Source of the DNA: Nilaparvata lugens
Taxonomy: Eukaryota > Arthropoda > Insecta > Hemiptera > Delphacidae
Assembly (NCBI RefSeq): GCF_014356525.2
Contig: NC_052505.1
Coordinates: 12,441,098-12,505,097 of the forward strand
Direction of reading: 5' to 3'
Length of the DNA stretch: 64,000 nucleotides
Shown: positions 54,601 through 60,600 of the stretch, one piece after another
Layout: each line of letters opens with the position of its first letter
Position numbering within the stretch: the stretch's first letter is position 1
Translations under genes and position numbers: made by a program
Notes under the pieces: model-generated
Databases searched by the model: none
What the model was told of the DNA's origin: nothing
Seen by the model: only the letters and a program-made list of their open reading frames with translations

Positions 54601-57600
54601 CCCTTGACTCAGCCTCTTGATCCACATTTGTGCCTGGAGTTTCACCTATCTCTGGTCTCTTGGGTTTTCTCTTTTTGCCCCCCCCCCCCCCCGAAACTTC
54701 GCAGGGTCAGAAGCCTCACCTCTCCCAAGAAGTTTTGCCTAAATGGCCGTCCTTCTTTGAGCAGTGGTGAGTTTTGGTCTTTCCACCCACAAAAACGTGA
54801 CCTACGTGAGTTCCACTCCTGGTCTTTATGTAGGTCCTTCCGCTGATAGAGAGGTCGCCAAACTGCCTCTAGGGCGCCCAGCGCCCGGTCACCCTCGACT
54901 CAGCCTCTTGACCCAAATTTGTGCCTAGAGTTTCACCCATCTCTGGTCTCTTGGGTTTTTCCTTTTACCCCACCGAAACTCTGCAGGGTCAGAAGCCTCA
55001 CCTCTCCCAAGAAGTTTCGCCTAAATGGCCGTCCTTCTTTGAGCAGTGGTGAGTTTTGGTCTTTCCACCCACAAAAACGTGACCTACGTGAGTTTCACTC
55101 CTGGCTTCTTTATAGGTCCTTCCGCTGATAGAGAGGTCGCCAAACTGCCTCTAGGGCGCCCGGCCACCCTTGACTCAGCCTCTTGACCCAAATTTGTGCC
55201 TGGAGTTTCACCCATCTCTGGTTTCTTGGGTTTTCCTTTTGCCCTTCCGAAACTGCCCTGATGGGGCAGAGCCCGTGGGTTTGAAGGCAAGGCAACTTCT
55301 GGAATTGCCTTGAGGTCCATTTCAGTTGCCTCCTACAACTAGCATGGATACTGTGGGTGAATTCTGGTTTTCAACACATTCTTGAATACGATGATCGACT
55401 CAAAGCTCCCCCAACCCTCAGGGGGCAAGAATTGATTTTTAGTAACGTATATTGTAATTTGTGATGAAAATTGTTTCCACATTACAACAATAAAATAATC
55501 TAGGATTAGAATTTATAGTATACCAAGTAGCCAGGATTAATAACAGTGTATTAGCAATTTCATTACATTGATTTTCTTCAAGCAACTTTAATACATTATG
55601 TTGTTTGGCCCTGAGTATAGTTATAATCTTTAATTGTATGGATGAATAATACATAAACAAATACATGGACAATTCCATATAGAAAAGTAAATCAAGGGCG
55701 AATATTGATGTGAATTTAAAGTTTAAATAGATGATAGATACATACCCAACATATTTTTTTCTGGAGCAGGAGGAATAATTCGACCAGATCTCAAATACTT
55801 TTCAACCAGCTTATCATGAAGTCCCAAGAAATCACTGAATCTTCTTAGGACTGTGAGCTTATTCTTTTTGAAAATTGGAATGTTTGTATTAGTCTCAACT
55901 TTGTAAGCCACATAGGATCCCATTCCATCACCGACTTTAACAGTGTCAGTAACACGAATTTCTATGAATTGATCCTTTCCTTTTTTCTCGATCTGTAATC
56001 GAAGACAGTCAAAAATCAAACAGAATTCTAGAAAAATAATTCACTGAATTATGAAACACATTTTAAACTTATCTTGCATGATTTCACACTATTTTTTGGA
56101 CTAGGTTTAAACGAGTTCATTCGTCGTTGAGAAATCATCTATGAAATTACTATGAATACAGTAGATGATAAAAATAGGCTCACTTTAATTGAATATTCTA
56201 GTCCATTATTTAAGTTAACTTTTCCTGTACAGACATAGTTAACTGTACAATCATAGTTTTTTCCCTATACAGCCTTAGCTGTAGCAGCTAACTGTAAGTC
56301 CCGGTTTCTCAACAGTAGGTTAAATTTTAGGGCCGGTTTCCGAGCTCGGGATTTAGCTAAGTTCTAGAGTTTAACTGGCTTTAAACTCTGGAGTCAGAAA
56401 ATTGGCTTTCTGAGTCTGAGCGTTAACGTAGTTAAGGACTTAAATAGACTCTGGAGTTTAGAGATCACGTTAGACCCTGGAGTTCATAACTTCGCTTTCT
56501 GAGTGAAGGGCTTATAAGTCCAGGACTTGAATTAGATTCTCGTCTCTTTCCGAGTCAAGAATTTATCAAAAATCGTTGAGTCCAGGACTTAGAACAGTGT
56601 GATTTTAAACCCTCGACTGGGGTAGGGTTTAAATTCAAGTTCTAGACTCAACTGAGCAAACACAATTCAGTTATTATTTTGCAGTAGATAAAAAGCCAAA
56701 TAGATGTCATGGAATACCTAAATTATTTGGATTAGTCCATCTAAATTCATAATTTATAGTTTGCAAGTTCATTTTGGAATAAAATTGTATTTGAATTATG
56801 CGTAAAAAACTAACCTTATTTTACGACTGTGACATAGCCTAAAAACGTTCAAGAAAAATAATAGAAGGATTGCCTTGGAATTTATATTCCAATCTGAATG
56901 TTAATTATCAATGTCATATTCAACATATCTGTATAATAAGAGAGAGTAGGGTTGTGTTTGTTCGTGAGTACGTGTGTTCGTTTGTTCGCATGAAAACATG
57001 TCAACTTGTGGATTGCATACCGGAGAAACGGGAATGATTTAGATCTCCAAATTTTGCACATAGATTCTAAAAATATCAATCTCGTGCACCTGGAAGCCCA
57101 AATTTCAATTTTCCTTCTAGATTTTTCAGAATTAATGTTCAAATTTCATCTATGCTACCGTACAATGAAGTTCCATAGGCTAAATTGTTGTAGCCCAGAA
57201 GTGTGTTTTTTTATGAGGAGGTTATAATGCTGTTACAAGACTATCATTTTCGAACGGCCGTGTAGCGTAACGGTAAAACGCTCGCTTATGGAGCCATGGT
57301 TCCTCGGTTCGAATCCCGAATCTTCCCAATGTTTTTGTTCTTAATTTTTTCCCTCGAAACGTTTTATCAATTATTTTTTGAAGGAATTTGTTTTCATTAC
57401 AATTGAACTTGGATTTTATCAAATAATTATTTTTAATGTAAAATTTTGCCACCAGTACAAATGAAATGGACATAGTCTTCAACTGATTAATTTGAAATTT
57501 TGCATATAGATTCTTAATTAACCGAGGATGGTTATAAGCCTATTTTCAGTTCTTCAAGATTTCATTACGTCAAGTTATCAATTTGTCATGCTTCCGTTGA

Positions 57601-60600
57601 TGTATAGAAGCAGCTGAACATTTCTTTTAAAAGGGACATTAGATGATAGGTATGATTGGGGATCCTATTCGAATAAAAATAACTGATTTTCTGTCGCATC
57701 AAAACCGCACCTATTTCTCAAACCGTTCAAAAGTTATTCTCATTCAAAGATACTGATAAATCATCCATCTATCCATCATCTTTACTATAATAATGGAAAG
57801 AGCTGGCTCATACACGTACGTGATGTAGGAAAATTATGTTTGACACATCATCACGTTTGAACTACTGGACTGATTGATTTGAAATTTTTCATATAGATTC
57901 TTTATTAACCGAGGATGGTTATAGGCCTATTTTCAATTTTCGAATTTTTTATTACCTACGTCAAGTTTTCATTTTGCAAAGTTTTAAAATAGACCCTTGC
58001 AAAGCACGGGTTACCTACTAGTTAATAATAATATAACCATAATAGATTATTATTCCAGTTTTTTTCATAACAAATACGTTTTCAAACGCAATAGCCTAAT
58101 GAAATTTTTATTCCAAAATCACTGGTTAGGATCAATGATCAATAATAGCACAACGTAGAATGAAATGTTTCTTCATTCACCTTTCAAAGGTTTTGCTTTG
58201 AATAGGCCTACAAAGAAATCGAAAAAGTATCTTTACGAAATAGTTTGAGAGCATGCTCACTTGATTTTGAATCATCCCGCTGCAGCCAGCTGTTTCCGTT
58301 TTGTTATAATGCCAACAATACAGCAGCAAAATATTGTGAAATTCCCTCATGTTTACTGCGTTAAAGTCCTGAACTCAAATAGGTCGAGAACTTAATAGAC
58401 ACCGGAGTTTAGAAGATAAAATCGTGACTCAGAAAGTCAATTTTGAACCGAGGGCTTATTTTAGTCCTGGACTCTGTAAGTCCAGAACTTATAGATCCCG
58501 AGCTCGGAAGCCGGCCCTTAGTCGTGATGAATTTCACGAGAATCACGGTTAAAATTTAACCGTCTGTTGTGCAACTGGCACTAAGAGTAGTAAGATATTT
58601 GAGAAACGTATTCATACTACCAATTTTTAATAAATGAAATTAACACTAAATAGTTATGTTATGTTGAGTTCTTACAAAAGGCTTAATCAGGCTGAACACT
58701 AACGAAACTTTTCACATGCCCGATATGACTGACGAACAGTCTCCCAATACATCTGGCTGAAAGAGTACACAAACACTACAATGTTCTCATAAGTCGGACC
58801 GACTTACTTTAATAAGTTAACCTCAGATAAGAAGAGGCGCAAAGAAATGAACAACGAGGAGTCGTAGACACAGAATTTTAACCTCAATCTCGTAAACGCA
58901 GGTAAAAACAATGTATTTAAAATTTTTCTCTGTTTACCTGAACAGCACTTTTTCGCCTGCAGACTTACGTTGAAGCTACAGCCACTAATTAGTGTTCCAG
59001 CTTTCTACTAGTTAATATAGGCTAAAGAGGTATCGAACAGGCGAACCGTTGCGTTAGTAGCCAGCCTTAGTTTATGAGTGAGCATAAATAAAACCACAAT
59101 CGCAGAGTAAAAGCATACATTTTCTTGCATTGCTACCGATAGTCTCTTGCATTGTATAGCAGTTACTTCCCCAAGTAGTCCATTCACTATATACATTGGT
59201 GCATGCAATTAATATTGTAGTTATGATTTTTTAATATATTATTACGATACTTACATAAGAGAAGTCCAGAACCAATTTCTTCATGCTAAAATTCATTGTA
59301 CTAGATACAGAGTGGCCCAAAAACCTCGCATTTTCGGCTAATTTTCCAGTGTTCAACTATTGCTGCCAAATCTCGTAATCGGGAAGAAAAATTTGCTCTT
59401 GCCTTTTTTTAGATTATAAAATTCTGAATGAAATGAGATAATTCGGAACTCTCTAACTCCAATGAGATGAGTACTGAGTTATGATTTTTCAAAAATAAGT
59501 AAAATTTGAAGAATAAATCAATTTTGATGAATTTTAGTTTTTGATCAACAATATCTTCCGATTGTTACCATTTAGATGTAAAATTCCAAATCCCTCTAGG
59601 CGTATTTTTGTGCTCTTCGATCTGAGATCAGGTAGAGCGCTCTATCTCATATAGATTTCTGAAATCTGGAAAATGAGCCGAAAATACGAGGTTTTTGGGC
59701 TACCCTGTATCTAGCACAAGGGAATTTTGCATGAAGAAATTGGTTCTGGACTTCTCTTATGTACCCAAATAATATATTAAAAAATAAGAGCTACAATATA
59801 AATTGCATAAAATAATGGGAAGAATCGGCTTATACACGTACGGGATAGGAAATTCACGAATGACGCATCATCACGTCTGAGCTACTGGACTGTTTAACTT
59901 GGAACTTTGCATATAGATTCTTTATTTACCGAGGATGGTTATAGGCCTAGCCTATTCAAAGTACTTCAAGATTTCAGTAGGTCAAGTTTTCAGTTTGTTA
60001 AATTTCAAATTAGACCCTTGCGGAGCACGGGTTACCTGCTAGTTTAAAATATAAAAACAGCTTTTGAATGACGTTTGAAATCATATAGCCTATCTATCTA
60101 CCTGTATTTGGCTCACGCTTGAAAAAAGTTATAAAAGTAGCTTACATATATTAATTATTCTTTACCTCTTCAGCAGTAGGCAGTTTTTTCTGAACAGGTG
60201 TAGAACTGAGAATACTGGTACTGTCAGGAATGACTTCATCAAGAGGTGTGCTCGGCAGAGGAGCTCTCTGTTGCTGTAAAAGAAACACAAGTTAAATCTG
60301 TTTCTAGATTGTAATTATGTTACAGTATTAAAATTAAGTTTGTGGTTTACACAAGTTCAATCCGGTTGTAGATTGTAATAGTTAAAGTATTGAAAGTAAG
60401 CTAGTGGTTCACTTGAGTCTTTGTTAGCAAAAATACAAAACATCACCAAATTGAATAATAGTTATAGTTAGGCCTAGTCAAGTTCAGTGATCGCCATTGA
60501 ATCTCTCCACGTGTCTAAAATTTAGCAACAGAGAAAAAAAATAGTGAAACATAGTTTGGCTGATATATTCAACATTTTCATTTCTTCATTTCAGGCATTT

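Larger units (their letters stand above)
53611..55745 (-). other. Sorting nexin intron 4: MITE and GC-rich tandem repeats
   Basis: Holds a TIR MITE (54002-54170) and a GC-rich block with three tandem units (54515-55330). 54300-54515 looks like part of the same unknown element. 55440-55745 is plain AT-rich DNA. Confidence 0.65.
56330..58517. mobile_element. PIF/Harbinger-like TIR element (2.2 kb)
   Basis: Ends GGGCCGGTTTCCGAGCTCGG and CCGAGCTCGGAAGCCGGCCC, flanked by TTA at 56327-56329 and 58518-58520. A 3-bp TTA duplication and G-rich terminus are Harbinger hallmarks. The subterminal arms carry many 'gagtccaggactta'-like blocks. No transposase: the interior is filled with other insertions. 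Confidence 0.82.
56298..58581. mobile_element. Outer Harbinger-like MITE, split by an inner element
   Basis: Left half 56298-56329 (gtcccggtttctcaacag...) and right half 58521-58581 (...ctgttgtgcaactggcac) form inverted ends. TAA flanks both sides (56295-56297 and 58582-58584). Without the inner insertion it would be about 95 bp. Ends resemble 45874-46016. Confidence 0.7.
55993..60165 (-). other. Sorting nexin intron 3 (4.2 kb): stack of nested elements
   Basis: It contains the outer MITE and inner Harbinger-like element (56298-58581), which itself holds a SINE head and Helitron-like copies. It also holds a large foldback (59229-59790) and another Helitron-like copy (59795-60042). 56020-56290 and 58590-59225 show nothing I can name. 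Confidence 0.75.

Noticed and set aside
54604..55128. Two similar + strand frames of 80 and 69 codons
   Set aside because: Produced by the tandem repeats. Similarity between them only reflects the repeat, with no start context or splice signals.
57255..57330. tRNA gene
   Set aside because: A and B boxes are perfect, but the acceptor arm does not pair and the 3' side is wrong; treated as a SINE head.
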